This document shows, in pieces, positions 9,757 to 19,312 of a stretch of DNA of 64,000 nucleotides. The notes under the pieces were generated by a model. That model worked only from the letters and a program-made list of their open reading frames with translations, had not been told where the DNA came from and did no database searches. This stretch comes from Marinoscillum sp964351625 (GTDB lineage Bacteria; Bacteroidota; Bacteroidia; Cytophagales; Cyclobacteriaceae). The stretch lies in assembly GCA_964351625.1 (NCBI GenBank), contig CAYGOV010000018.1, positions 1 to 64,000 on the forward strand, read 5' to 3'. The position numbers and the translations under genes are program-made. How positions within the stretch are numbered: the stretch's first letter is position 1; every line of letters begins with the position of its first letter.

Positions 9757-10818
9757 ATGGAAAACCATCAATCTTCCTTGGCGAGAGCAGCGTATCTCTT
9801 GCTTACTATTGTTTGCACCACCATAATACTTGTTTATTCCGAGGAATACATCATTCCTTTTATACTAGCATTGATTGTTTGGTTCATTATACATGAGCTC
9901 CGCGAAAACATACAGCAAATACCTTGGATGCGGGACAATTGTCCCATGTGGTTGCAGAGTACCATTGGATTCGTGGTAATCAACTTGGTAATCTTTCTCA
10001 TTATAGAACTCTTGCTTGTCAGTATGGGCAATCTCTTAGAAGGAATAGAATTGTACGAAGCAAACCTAGATGCTACGTTGCTGGAGATAAATGAGCTAGT
10101 AGGCATGGATGTTACTTCTCAACTGTACACATATGTCAAGGAATTAGATATGGCAACATTAGCTGGCGATATGATCGATTATGTCACTTTCATCGTCGGA
10201 GATGCATTTCTGATATTGCTATATGTCTTATTCCTTCTGATAGAGGAAAGTATTTTCCCCTATAAACTCAATATTCTATACCCATCTGAGAAGCAACAGA
10301 AAAAAACAGTGAAGCTTTTCCAAAAAATGGATCACAGTATCAGCCGATATCTCACGCTTAAAACTATTGTGAGCTTATTGACAGGTGTACTTAGTTATGT
10401 TGCCCTATTGCTTTTAGGAATAGATGCACCTGTTTTTTGGGCCATATTGATTTTCGTCTTAAACTATATCCCTACGATTGGCTCATTGATAGCTACGCTC
10501 TTTCCGGCATGCTTCGCTGTACTTCAATATGGACAACTTGGACCATTCCTCTATGTCCTTGTGATAGTAGGCATCATACAAGTAGTCGTAGGTAACATCA
10601 TAGAACCTAAACTTATGGGGAACTCTCTCAACATTAGCTCGCTTGTAGTTATACTTTCCCTAACGATATGGGGGGCTATATGGGGTGTAATGGGTATGAT
10701 CCTAAGTGTCCCCATCACAGTGATGATGATCGTCGTATTCGAGGAAATCCCAGGTCTAAAATTTGTCGCTGTGATGCTTTCCGAAAAGGGGCAACTCAAT
10801 ACACTAGAAGACGATTAA
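9757..10818 (+). CDS. AI-2E family transporter (PerM/UPF0118)
   Basis: The 353-residue integral membrane protein has about seven or eight hydrophobic segments: two near the N-terminus (residues 10-45), one at 65-90, one near 145-165, then a cluster in the C-terminal half. The conserved region VFWAILIFVLNYIPTIGS followed by a long hydrophobic run and VGNIIEPKLMG is the signature of the AI-2E/PerM family. The amphipathic middle (residues 90-140) is typical. Despite the family name, members include Na+/H+ antiporters and general permeases, so substrate cannot be assigned. The M16 protease gene follows after 52 bp. Confidence 0.9.
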   Translation: MENHQSSLARAAYLLLTIVCTTIILVYSEEYIIPFILALIVWFIIHELRENIQQIPWMRDNCPMWLQSTIGFVVINLVIFLIIELLLVSMGNLLEGIELYEANLDATLLEINELVGMDVTSQLYTYVKELDMATLAGDMIDYVTFIVGDAFLILLYVLFLLIEESIFPYKLNILYPSEKQQKKTVKLFQKMDHSISRYLTLKTIVSLLTGVLSYVALLLLGIDAPVFWAILIFVLNYIPTIGSLIATLFPACFAVLQYGQLGPFLYVLVIVGIIQVVVGNIIEPKLMGNSLNISSLVVILSLTIWGAIWGVMGMILSVPITVMMIVVFEEIPGLKFVAVMLSEKGQLNTLEDD

Positions 10819-10870
10819 AAAACACTCCTTATCTTTTATCTACCTTTACCTATAATATAAACAGACCCAA

Positions 10871-13828
10871 ATGAAAGCATTTTTCTCGGCATTGCTATTG
10901 ACCTTCTTAATTGCCTGCCAACCCACTCCTGAAAAGTTTGAAACCAAGACAGCTACAGCTGACGACTATACTTATGAATATGTAGTCGGTGACCCAATGG
11001 AAACCAGAATTTATACGCTGGATAATGGACTAAAAGTCTATCTCAGCGATTATAAAAATGCCCCTCGATTACATGTATACATCCCTGTAAAAGCAGGTGG
11101 TAAAAATGACCCTGCAACAAACACAGGTTTGGCACATTATCTAGAACACATGATGTTCAAAGGAAATGACAAATTTGGGACGCTTGATTATGAGCAAGAA
11201 GTCGTGATGTTGGATAGCATAGAAGCCATGTTCAATCAATATGCGACCCTTACAGATGATGTTGAGCGCACAGCTTATTATGAAGGAATAGATGCCTACT
11301 CCAACGAAGCGGCAAAGTGGGCAATAGCCAACGAGTACGACAAAATGATTGCACTACTGGGTGGTAAAGGACTCAATGCCTACACCTCAGAGGACCGTAC
11401 AGTTTATACAGTTGATATTCCATCTAATGAGTTAGCAAGATTCATGGAAATAGAAGGTTCACGCTTTAGTAAAATCGTCAATCGCCTTTTTCATACTGAG
11501 CTAGAAGCAGTCTATGAAGAAAAGAACCGCTCACTTGATAATGACAACTGGAAAGTCTACGAGACTATGTACGCAAGTATGTTTACAGCGCATCCTTATG
11601 GTACACAAACGGTAATCGGTACTATAGATCATCTGAAGAATCCTTCAATAACAGAGATTGTTAACTACTTCGAAACGTACTACAAACCCAACAATGTAGC
11701 TATCTGTATCAGTGGAGATATTGACTACACCAAAACCATCAAACTCATTGATGAAAATTTCGGAAGCTGGGAGCCAAACACCACGTTACCAACTTGGACG
11801 AAAGTAGAAGAGGCGCCTATCACAGCTCCTATTGAAAAAGAAGTTTATGGACCCAATGCAGAATTTCTATATATGGGTTATCGCTTTGACGGAACTTCCT
11901 CTGACGAAATCATCAAGGTGAAGCTCATTGATATGCTGTTGAGTAATTCTGAAGCAGGACTTATTGATATTAATCTAAAGCAAAAGCAGACGGTGCTTAG
12001 TGCTGGATCCTACGTGGACGCTATGAACGATTATTCTGTTCACACTTTCTATGGCAACCCGAAGCAGAATCAGACATTGGAAGAAGTTCGTGACCTAATT
12101 CTTGAGCAAATAGAATTGGTAAAGCAAGGCGCCTTTGATGACTGGTTAATTGGTGCTGTCATAGCAGACTTTAAAACTTCAGCTATGAAAGGCTTGGAAA
12201 GTAATTCGTCTAGAGCCAATGATATGGTGATGGCATTTACCAATAACATGGCATGGAGCGACTATATCCAAGAGATTGAAAAGATGGAAGCAATCACAAA
12301 GGAAGATCTTGTAACTTTTGCGAATGCTAACTATAAAGACAACTATGTGGTGGTCTATAAACGCAATGGTGAAGATAAAAACCAACAAAAAGTAGACAAG
12401 CCACAAATCACGAAAGTGCCTCTAAACAGGGATAGCAAATCTCCTTTCCATGAGAAAATAGCTGCAACCGAAGTGGAAAAACTAACACCATCTTATGTGG
12501 ATTATAACAAGGATGTGGTGAAGTCCACTGTGAACAATGTGGAAGTACTCAGCGCCTTTAATAAAGAGAATGAGTTATTTGAATTGACCTACCTTTTTGA
12601 CTTTGGCCAAAATGCAGATCCTAAATTATCCTTCGCAGCATCCTATCTAGAGTATATAGGTAATGAAATGTACAGCGCCGAGGAATTCAAAAAAGAGCTG
12701 TATAAAATCGGATGTAGCTTCAGTGTGAATGCTTCGCAAGAGCGCACTTATGTGACGCTTTCTGGATTGGATGAGAACATGACAGAAGCTACCAAGTTAT
12801 TTGAGTCACTTTTGGCAAATCCAAAAGCTGACCAAGATGCATTGGATAAAATGGTGGATAGAACCTTCAAGGCTCGTACGGATGCCAAAAAAGATAAAGG
12901 TGCTATCCTTTGGAGTGGCCTTTTCAACTATGGAAAATATGGAGCTAACAACCCTTTCAATGATGTAATTCCAAATTATGAACTCGAGAAAATAGAGGCA
13001 ACTGACTTGATAGAGATCATCCAAGGGCTTACGAAGCTGCCTCATAGAATTTTGTACTACGGTCCACAACCGACTAAAGAAGTAGAGACCTTTTTAGCCG
13101 AAAATCATCCAGTACCTGCATCATTCAATGAAATACCAGAATTGAAAGTCTATCCGGAATTAGATATGGAAGAGCCTAAAGTCTATTGGGCAGATTACGA
13201 CATGCGTCAGACCGAGGTTATTTTCTTATCTAAAGGAAATCAGTATAATTCAGAGATGGAGCCTGCAGTAAGGCTTTTCAACCAGTACTTTGGCGGTGGA
13301 ATGAATAGCGTGGTTTTCCAAGAAATCCGCGAAGCACAAGGTCTAGCTTATTCAGTGTTTTCGAGCTATTCTCAAGCATCTAAAAAGGAAAAGAGTGACT
13401 ATTTATTCGCATATGTGGGTACACAAGCTGATAAGCAATCTGAGGCTATGGATGCTTTGATGGGACTACTCAATGACATGCCACAGACAGAAGACGCTTT
13501 CAATATTGCTAAGGATGCTATTCTTAACAAAATAGAGTCTGAGCGCGTTACTAGATCAAGCGTGCTTTGGAGCTACATCGGCGCTCAGGACAAAGGACTT
13601 GATTATGATATCAGAAAGGATATTTACAATCAGGTAAAAGAAATGAACTTTGAAGATCTCAAAACCTTCCAAGAGACTTTTATTAAAGACAATCAATACA
13701 TCACTGTACTCGTTGGGTCACGAGACAATATTGATTTTGACAGCTTAAAGAAATATGGCAAAATCGAAGAAGTGCCATTGGATAAATTGTTCGGTTATAC
13801 CGACCCAGATCAGGTCGTGATCGAATGA
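10871..13828 (+). CDS. M16 (pitrilysin-type) zinc protease lipoprotein, two-domain
   Basis: The 985-residue protein starts with a lipoprotein signal (LLLTFLIACQP). The inverted zinc motif HYLEH lies at about residues 90-94 (GLAHYLEHMMFKG), and the downstream Glu ligand appears in LEAVYEEKNRS near 210. Two M16 halves follow: an active N-terminal half and a C-terminal half from roughly residue 530 with no HxxEH but with the conserved EIREAQGLAYSVFSSY. This is the usual active/inactive architecture that closes around peptide substrates. It is probably in the periplasm facing the outer membrane. A small lipoprotein gene follows after 43 bp. Confidence 0.93.
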   Translation: MKAFFSALLLTFLIACQPTPEKFETKTATADDYTYEYVVGDPMETRIYTLDNGLKVYLSDYKNAPRLHVYIPVKAGGKNDPATNTGLAHYLEHMMFKGNDKFGTLDYEQEVVMLDSIEAMFNQYATLTDDVERTAYYEGIDAYSNEAAKWAIANEYDKMIALLGGKGLNAYTSEDRTVYTVDIPSNELARFMEIEGSRFSKIVNRLFHTELEAVYEEKNRSLDNDNWKVYETMYASMFTAHPYGTQTVIGTIDHLKNPSITEIVNYFETYYKPNNVAICISGDIDYTKTIKLIDENFGSWEPNTTLPTWTKVEEAPITAPIEKEVYGPNAEFLYMGYRFDGTSSDEIIKVKLIDMLLSNSEAGLIDINLKQKQTVLSAGSYVDAMNDYSVHTFYGNPKQNQTLEEVRDLILEQIELVKQGAFDDWLIGAVIADFKTSAMKGLESNSSRANDMVMAFTNNMAWSDYIQEIEKMEAITKEDLVTFANANYKDNYVVVYKRNGEDKNQQKVDKPQITKVPLNRDSKSPFHEKIAATEVEKLTPSYVDYNKDVVKSTVNNVEVLSAFNKENELFELTYLFDFGQNADPKLSFAASYLEYIGNEMYSAEEFKKELYKIGCSFSVNASQERTYVTLSGLDENMTEATKLFESLLANPKADQDALDKMVDRTFKARTDAKKDKGAILWSGLFNYGKYGANNPFNDVIPNYELEKIEATDLIEIIQGLTKLPHRILYYGPQPTKEVETFLAENHPVPASFNEIPELKVYPELDMEEPKVYWADYDMRQTEVIFLSKGNQYNSEMEPAVRLFNQYFGGGMNSVVFQEIREAQGLAYSVFSSYSQASKKEKSDYLFAYVGTQADKQSEAMDALMGLLNDMPQTEDAFNIAKDAILNKIESERVTRSSVLWSYIGAQDKGLDYDIRKDIYNQVKEMNFEDLKTFQETFIKDNQYITVLVGSRDNIDFDSLKKYGKIEEVPLDKLFGYTDPDQVVIE

Positions 13829-13871
13829 TAGAAGTCTTAAATAAATTTTTATTTAAACTAAAAACTAGATC

Positions 13872-14642
13872 ATGAAACTTACTTATTTCCTACCATTAAT
13901 CATATTAGCTGCAAGCTGTGGGCCTGCGAAGAATACTTCGGAAGAAACAGCGGAAGCAACAACCAAAAAATACAATGTTTACAAGGCACCAGCATCTCCT
14001 CAATTTCCAGAGTCTGTGCTTACCAAAAATGATGTGACCGTAATTGCCAAAGACTCTACCTACGCTGTTGACTTCATTTTTGATGTAACAGGGTTTGATC
14101 TGGGTGTTCAAACCTCTGATGCTGAGACCAGAGGCATAGCCAATTCTGGTAAAGGACAGCATATTCACTTCATCGTGAACAATGGACCCTACTCAGCGCA
14201 TTACATGCCAGGTGTGTCCAATGAACTCGCAGCGGGCAATTATGTCATATTGGCGTTCTTGTCTAGATCTTATCACGAAAGTGTGAAAAGTACAACTGCT
14301 TATTACATTCAAAACTTAACCGTGGGTGATGTGGAGCCAGTTGAAGCCGATCTTGCTGCCCCACATTTATTCTTTAGCCGTCCTAAAGGAACTTACTCTG
14401 GCGCAGATACGGAAAAATTGATGTTGGATTTCTACCTCCTCAATGTTGCAATCTCACCAGAAGGCAATAAAGTAAAAGCGACCATCAACGGTGAAGAATA
14501 CATGATTACCGAATGGGCGCCTTACTTCATAGAAGGTTTGGAGAAAGGCACAGTAACTATCAAGCTTGAGTTGATCGACAAAGACGGCAATGCGATCCCT
14601 GGTCCGTTCAACATAGTAGAACGAAAAGTCACTTTGGAGTGA
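13872..14642 (+). CDS. Lipoprotein of unknown function downstream of M16 protease
   Basis: The 256-residue protein has a lipobox (LIILAASC, Cys at 16) and a Glu/Ala/Thr linker. A beta-rich domain follows with two similar halves: one contains GQHIHFIVNNGPYSAHY and GNYVILAFLSRSYHES, the other HLFFSRPKGTYSGA and KATINGEEYMITEW. The His-rich GQHIHFIVN strand resembles metal- or ligand-binding beta-sandwich lipoproteins, but no family is named with confidence. It probably shares a transcript with the protease gene and ends at a strong hairpin. Confidence 0.7.
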   Translation: MKLTYFLPLIILAASCGPAKNTSEETAEATTKKYNVYKAPASPQFPESVLTKNDVTVIAKDSTYAVDFIFDVTGFDLGVQTSDAETRGIANSGKGQHIHFIVNNGPYSAHYMPGVSNELAAGNYVILAFLSRSYHESVKSTTAYYIQNLTVGDVEPVEADLAAPHLFFSRPKGTYSGADTEKLMLDFYLLNVAISPEGNKVKATINGEEYMITEWAPYFIEGLEKGTVTIKLELIDKDGNAIPGPFNIVERKVTLE

Positions 14643-14662
14643 CCCTAGATCATTAAAGAATT

Positions 14663-14692
14663 GAAAAGGCGCTTTATGAGCGCCTTTTCTTT
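14663..14692. terminator. Bidirectional hairpin terminator
   Basis: AAAAGGCGCT and its complement around a 5-nt loop (TTATG) are followed by CTTTT. It separates the convergent ends at 14642 and 14709. Confidence 0.85.
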
Positions 14693-14708
14693 TATAGCGG
14701 TGATGAAT

Positions 14709-15371
14709 TCATGAAAACCAGCCCTTCTTGGTTGCTAGGTTTATTGCCTGAGCTTTATTGCTCACATGCAGTTTCTTATAGATATTGGTGATGTGTGTCC
14801 TTACGGTAAATGGGCTGATAAATAGCTTATTCGCAATCAATTTATAATCCGACCCACTTATAAGTCCTTGGAGAATTTCCATCTCTCTATCCGTTAGCAC
14901 ATTTTCTTCCTTTTGCTGTACGGCCACTTTTGCACCAGATAAAAGCTGTAAAGCTTTGCGAGCTATCCGTGGACTCATCGGTGCTCCACCATAGTTCATA
15001 ACCTGACGAAGTGACTCAGCTATGGCCTCTACTTTTTCGTCTTTGAGAAGATAACCAACAGCGCCAGATTTAATCGCTTCAAAAATTTTAGCATCATCAT
15101 CAAATACAGTGAGCATAACATAATGCACTCCAGGATAAAGCTGAAAACCTGCACTCACAGCGCCAATTCCATCCAACTCAGGCATATCTATATCCATCAA
15201 GACTACATCTGGTAGTTTGTGCGAAGTTTTCATTTGAGCAAGAAAATCAACACCATTCTCAGCTATAAAAGTCACCTCGAAATCATCGTATTGTCCGATT
15301 TTCTGAGATAGAGATGACCGGTTGGGCAGCTTATCATCTACTATAGCAACATTTATCGGTTTGGTGGACAT
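14709..15371 (-). CDS. NarL/FixJ-type response regulator
   Basis: This 220-residue protein has an N-terminal receiver with an acidic pair at D12-D13, the phosphoacceptor D60 in VVLMDIDMPELDG, a Thr switch (YVMLTVFDDD) and Lys in YLLKDEK. A LuxR-type HTH occupies about residues 155-220 (LTDREMEILQGLISG, KLFISPFTVRTHITNIYKKL). It lies 32 bp downstream of a large sensor kinase gene in the same orientation, so the two form a two-component system. An 18-bp palindromic element overlaps the kinase stop just upstream of this start and may let the regulator tune itself. Confidence 0.95.
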   Translation of the reverse strand: MSTKPINVAIVDDKLPNRSSLSQKIGQYDDFEVTFIAENGVDFLAQMKTSHKLPDVVLMDIDMPELDGIGAVSAGFQLYPGVHYVMLTVFDDDAKIFEAIKSGAVGYLLKDEKVEAIAESLRQVMNYGGAPMSPRIARKALQLLSGAKVAVQQKEENVLTDREMEILQGLISGSDYKLIANKLFISPFTVRTHITNIYKKLHVSNKAQAINLATKKGWFS

Positions 15372-15403
15372 AGTACAAAAATCAGTGAATTACCCTACTG
15401 CAC

Positions 15404-18358
15404 CTATACAGCATATGCATTATTTACCACACCATTCCAGCTCAGTTGGATAATGGTGCCATCTTCTACACTACTCTTTATTTCCAACTTTGCGCCACTT
15501 TCCAAAGCCCTAGCCTTCATGTTAGACAAGCCATAATGCCCATCTGGGCCAGGTACCGAAGTATCGAAACCCATCCCATTGTCTTTGAGCTCAAATGCAA
15601 AAAGTAATTCCGCCCGAGACTCAAAACTTATATGAAAATCAGATGCATGAGCGTGTTTGATCGCATTGTTAAAAGCTTCCTGAGCAACACGGAAGAGATT
15701 GAGGGCTACCTCAGGTGAGAGCAAGGTGTTCTCCTGAATATTCTCCTGAAAGTGTAGTTTGATGTCTGGACGAAACTCTACAAGTTTCATCGCAAACTGC
15801 TTAAATCTGTCAGCAAACTCCTCTACACTCAGTTCATTTTGGCTAATCGCCCAAATGGTCTGACGGAGTGTGGTGATCGCTTGCCGACCCGTATCGCTCA
15901 ACTGCTTTAGCTGGTCTCTACGCTCATCTGTATCCAGAGATTCTGGGTGATCAGCGATCCACTCCATGTTGGTAATGAGGAAGCTCAGCTGAGCGCCTAC
16001 ATTGTCATGCAAGTCTCGCGAGATCCTTACACGTTCTAGTTCCAGCTTGTGCTTTATCTCTAGTTCACGGCGAAGTTTCAGCTTCTGTCTGGCCAAGAGG
16101 AGCATGACAAGCCCAGCAATCACTAGAAATCCGAGTAAAACCATCGCTATCTTAAACCACGCCTTCTGCCAATATGGTGGTACGATGATGATCTGAATTG
16201 TCTTTGGCCGCTCCATCCATACACCATCACCATTGGCGGCTTTCATCTGAAAAGCATAATTGCCAGCAGGCAGATTGGCATAGCGAGCATAGTGGCGACT
16301 GCCACTTTTTATCCATTTGTCATCTATACCTGCCATTTTATAAGCATAGCGACAACTATTTGGCTGGGTGAAGTCAAGTGCAGCAAAATCAAAGGACAAA
16401 GTGTTTTGATTGTAATCCAACACTAAAAGTTGCTTCTCATTGGCCGTGGTGTCCATCTCGAATGGCTGATCAAAAAGAGAAATGGAATTGAGCGAAATCT
16501 GAGGTGGTCGCTTATTGAGTATCAGATTCTTTGGGTCGATTACATTGACTCCTCCTACACCACCAAAGTAAAGCTTACCGTCTGTGTGTTTGTAGAATGC
16601 ACCCGTATTGAACTCATTGGATTGCAATCCATCTGTCACGTCGAATTGCAAGTATTCATTCCTCACAGGATCAATTCGCGACAAGCCTTTGTTATGACTG
16701 ATCCAGATAAACCCAAGGTCATCTTCCAGGATACCATAAACAAAATCATTATTGAGGCCCGAGGAAACATCATGTTTTCTAATCAAATCGCCATCTAGGG
16801 TAAGTTCAAAAAGCCCAGACTGTGAAGCTGCATATACATGATCATTCGAAATCGTGATACTTTTCATATAGACCTGCAATGGCTCCTTTAATTGATTGCC
16901 GGCAGAATCGAATAAAAACAAGGAATTGTTGGTACCTACAAAAAACTTTCCTCCATGAAGCGCAAATGAAGTGATGTAGTCTACACCTGAAACAGCAAGC
17001 GCTGTATCGATTTTGAGGCTGCTAGATACTTTCAAAATAGAACTATTAGTATTGAAATACCAGCCATTCTCTACTTTCTCAAACTTTGGATAAGGAATAT
17101 TTAACACATCCAAATCTTCAATGATCGCTTCCGTTTTTAGGGTCTCAATATTGAATCGCAGTAGGTTTTTTGCTTGAATAGCCAAAATGCTTTTTTCATC
17201 ATATGGGGTCATGCCCAAAATCGCATTCTCTGATGACCTTTCAGAGAAATTTACTTGACGATATGATTTATGGTTTTTGTAAATCACCAGCCCATGATTG
17301 TAGACTCCAGACAATACTTTACCATTCGGAAGCAGGCTAATGGACTTCACCATATCCAAAGGTGCCTTAGCTGTGCTATACTGTGGAAATCTATTTGTAA
17401 ACGGGCTATAGACTTTTAGACCGTTCCCGTTGGTGCCCAAGAAAAGCACATTATTTTTATCTACGAAGATGCATTCGACAAACTTGTACCCCATCTCAGT
17501 ATTGGCATCAAAAGATTCAAGATGTGCCAGCACTTTCATCGTTTTCGGATCTATGACATACAGTCCCATGGCACTACTTACAAGTATTTGCCCATTGTAC
17601 CATTGCACGTCCGTAGGATAAAAATCTGAGCTGAAACGCATGGTGGAAGAAATGGGAATGAATTCTTCTGTAATTATATTCAACATATAACTCACCATTC
17701 CAGGGCAAAATATAGTAGTATCGTTCATAAGCAAAAACGCCCCTCCATAATCCAAAGGAGTATTCAATACATTGAGCCGTTTTGTAGTGGTATTGAATAC
17801 CTCGACACCACCCTTACCCGCTAGGTAAAAAACACCTCGATGAAGCAATTGCCTACTTGTTAAAGGATGCGTTTTAACTTTAGTTCTTGCTAGATAAACA
17901 GACGATATATGTTCCAAACTATGGACATCAAGCAATTCGATAGAATCCTCCTTCAAGAACCATAATCCCTGATTGGTCTCACCGAGCATTCTAGCATGGA
18001 AATGTTTGTCAAATTGATCAGCATTCCGATCATACACACTCACGCCTTCATTATGCAATGCCCAAACTCTGTTTTCGCTATCTAGGAAAAGTTTTCCTAC
18101 GGTATTACCCGAAATGGTCATTGACTTCCCTTCCACACGCTTGTAGTGGACAAAGTTCTGTCCATCATATTTGTTGAGTCCATCTGCAGTGGCGAACCAG
18201 TAATAGCCCGAGCTGTCCTGCAGCATATCCCAAACAGTGTTTTGCGCAAGCCCATCATCCACCGTAATGGAGCGAAAGGTACCATTCAACTGAGCAAGTG
18301 AAATGCTACTGAGCCCAAGTGTGAACAAAAAAAAGGAGATGACCGATCTCAACTTCAT
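15404..18358 (-). CDS. Propeller-type sensor histidine kinase
   Basis: The 984-residue membrane kinase begins with a signal segment and then two-component-regulator propeller repeats, for example SGYYWFATADGLNKYDG and GFIWISHNKGLSRIDP, forming a periplasmic sensor of roughly 600 residues. A Y_Y_Y domain (YAYKMAGIDDKWIKSG, YANLPAGNYAFQMKAAN) precedes one TM helix near residue 736. The cytosolic part has a HisKA_3 dimerisation helix with RDLHDNVGAQLSF (His near 782) and a HATPase core (NNAIKHAH, DNGMGFD, GHYGLSNM). This is the ordinary architecture of a Bacteroidota propeller kinase with a separate NarL partner. The neighbouring outer-membrane genes hint that the signal is a surface or nutrient cue. 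Confidence 0.95.
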   Translation of the reverse strand: MKLRSVISFFLFTLGLSSISLAQLNGTFRSITVDDGLAQNTVWDMLQDSSGYYWFATADGLNKYDGQNFVHYKRVEGKSMTISGNTVGKLFLDSENRVWALHNEGVSVYDRNADQFDKHFHARMLGETNQGLWFLKEDSIELLDVHSLEHISSVYLARTKVKTHPLTSRQLLHRGVFYLAGKGGVEVFNTTTKRLNVLNTPLDYGGAFLLMNDTTIFCPGMVSYMLNIITEEFIPISSTMRFSSDFYPTDVQWYNGQILVSSAMGLYVIDPKTMKVLAHLESFDANTEMGYKFVECIFVDKNNVLFLGTNGNGLKVYSPFTNRFPQYSTAKAPLDMVKSISLLPNGKVLSGVYNHGLVIYKNHKSYRQVNFSERSSENAILGMTPYDEKSILAIQAKNLLRFNIETLKTEAIIEDLDVLNIPYPKFEKVENGWYFNTNSSILKVSSSLKIDTALAVSGVDYITSFALHGGKFFVGTNNSLFLFDSAGNQLKEPLQVYMKSITISNDHVYAASQSGLFELTLDGDLIRKHDVSSGLNNDFVYGILEDDLGFIWISHNKGLSRIDPVRNEYLQFDVTDGLQSNEFNTGAFYKHTDGKLYFGGVGGVNVIDPKNLILNKRPPQISLNSISLFDQPFEMDTTANEKQLLVLDYNQNTLSFDFAALDFTQPNSCRYAYKMAGIDDKWIKSGSRHYARYANLPAGNYAFQMKAANGDGVWMERPKTIQIIIVPPYWQKAWFKIAMVLLGFLVIAGLVMLLLARQKLKLRRELEIKHKLELERVRISRDLHDNVGAQLSFLITNMEWIADHPESLDTDERRDQLKQLSDTGRQAITTLRQTIWAISQNELSVEEFADRFKQFAMKLVEFRPDIKLHFQENIQENTLLSPEVALNLFRVAQEAFNNAIKHAHASDFHISFESRAELLFAFELKDNGMGFDTSVPGPDGHYGLSNMKARALESGAKLEIKSSVEDGTIIQLSWNGVVNNAYAV
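15406..15423 (+). promoter_or_regulatory. Copy 1 of an 18-bp palindromic element
   Basis: ATACAGCATATGCATTAT differs from the copy at 18457 by one base. It covers the last codons and stop of the kinase gene and lies 35-52 bp upstream of the response-regulator start. Because it is partly coding, chance cannot be excluded for this copy alone. The match to two intergenic copies supports an operator. Confidence 0.5.
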
Positions 18359-18423
18359 AGCATCATTTAATCCAAATTGAAAATTAGCTCAGAACCATCA
18401 TTTTAAGACTATAGAGGTGAAAT

Positions 18424-18441
18424 ATACCCTGAAGAGGGTAT
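18424..18441. promoter_or_regulatory. Short perfect inverted repeat in the divergent kinase/barrel intergenic region
   Basis: ATACCCT, loop GAAG, then AGGGTAT. It lies 15 bp from the 18-bp palindrome at 18457, between divergent starts at 18358 and 18584. It may be an operator half or an RNA hairpin in a leader. Confidence 0.35.
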
Positions 18442-18456
18442 GCCAAAAGGGGTGAT

Positions 18457-18474
18457 ATACAGCATATGCAGTAT
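18457..18474 (+). promoter_or_regulatory. Copy 2 of the 18-bp palindromic element
   Basis: ATACAGCATATGCAGTAT is an imperfect palindrome whose two halves mismatch only at positions 5 and 14. Its reverse complement matches the copy at 25811 at 17 of 18 bases. It lies about 100 bp from the kinase start and about 110 bp from the barrel gene start, so it could control both. Confidence 0.6.
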
Positions 18475-18583
18475 TTCAAAGCGTGGCTCATGTTTGGAAT
18501 TTTGTCAGGTGCTCTAAAAAGGGACAAACCAAAAGTCTAAATCAACCAAAGGCCACCTAATCACTAATAAACGATCTCCTCAC

Positions 18584-19303
18584 ATGAAGAAACTCAAAAT
18601 ACTGTTCTACCTGATTTTTGGCCTGCAAAGCTTAAATACTATGGCTCAGTTCGAATTGCATTTGGGCTACTCACAGCCTATCAAAGATTGGGCAGCCGCA
18701 GACATCTCTCAAGATGCAGGCTATGGCCAAGGAGGTTTGGTGTTACAGTTTGGGGGACCAATTTCCGATGGGGATGCTGTTAGGTTAATTGCAAATATGG
18801 CACTGGGATACAATGCCATGAGCTCCGAAAAGTTCGGTAAAGAATATGCCAACTATCGCTGGAGACTTGATCCGGCTGGATTAGGAGATTCTATTGTCTC
18901 AGTACAGACGGGCACTTACGTATTTGCCACAGCGCATGCTGGCTTGGAGTTCAAGATCCCTCTAGGTGGGGATAGTTATATCCCACTAAGAGCTACGGCG
19001 GGCCCACATTTATTTGCTCCACCTAACAAAAGCACCGTAAAAACTGCCAATGATAATTTAGATGGCACCTTCACCACGGAAAGCAGTGAATCCATCGCGA
19101 CTTGGTCATACGACATAGTTGGTTTGAGCTATCAGCTGGGAACAGGTATGGTATTGGGTGAGAGGCTTTCTCTCCGTGTAGATTACTTCGGCACATTTTA
19201 CACGATAGGTGGAGCGCAAATTCCTAACAATTCTGGTGGGCTGTCCTTGCTTTATCCTAGCAGTTTTCAATCATTGTTTTTTTCTGTTGGTATCCTATTT
19301 TAA
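18584..19303 (+). CDS. Outer-membrane beta-barrel protein, paralogue A1
   Basis: This 239-residue protein has a signal peptide (MKKLKILFYLIFGLQSLNTMAQ) and alternating amphipathic strands ending in the aromatic SLFFSVGILF, typical of an eight-to-ten-stranded outer-membrane barrel. It is clearly paralogous to the protein at 23657: shared blocks include HLGYSQPI, GYNAM, AGPH.F.PP..ST and the final QSLFFSVG.LF. A lipoprotein gene follows after 9 bp, and the second copy has the same 9-bp gap. The role is not known. The pairing with a surface-type lipoprotein suggests a two-part envelope complex. Confidence 0.8.
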   Translation: MKKLKILFYLIFGLQSLNTMAQFELHLGYSQPIKDWAAADISQDAGYGQGGLVLQFGGPISDGDAVRLIANMALGYNAMSSEKFGKEYANYRWRLDPAGLGDSIVSVQTGTYVFATAHAGLEFKIPLGGDSYIPLRATAGPHLFAPPNKSTVKTANDNLDGTFTTESSESIATWSYDIVGLSYQLGTGMVLGERLSLRVDYFGTFYTIGGAQIPNNSGGLSLLYPSSFQSLFFSVGILF

Positions 19304-19312
19304 TCTGAGAAC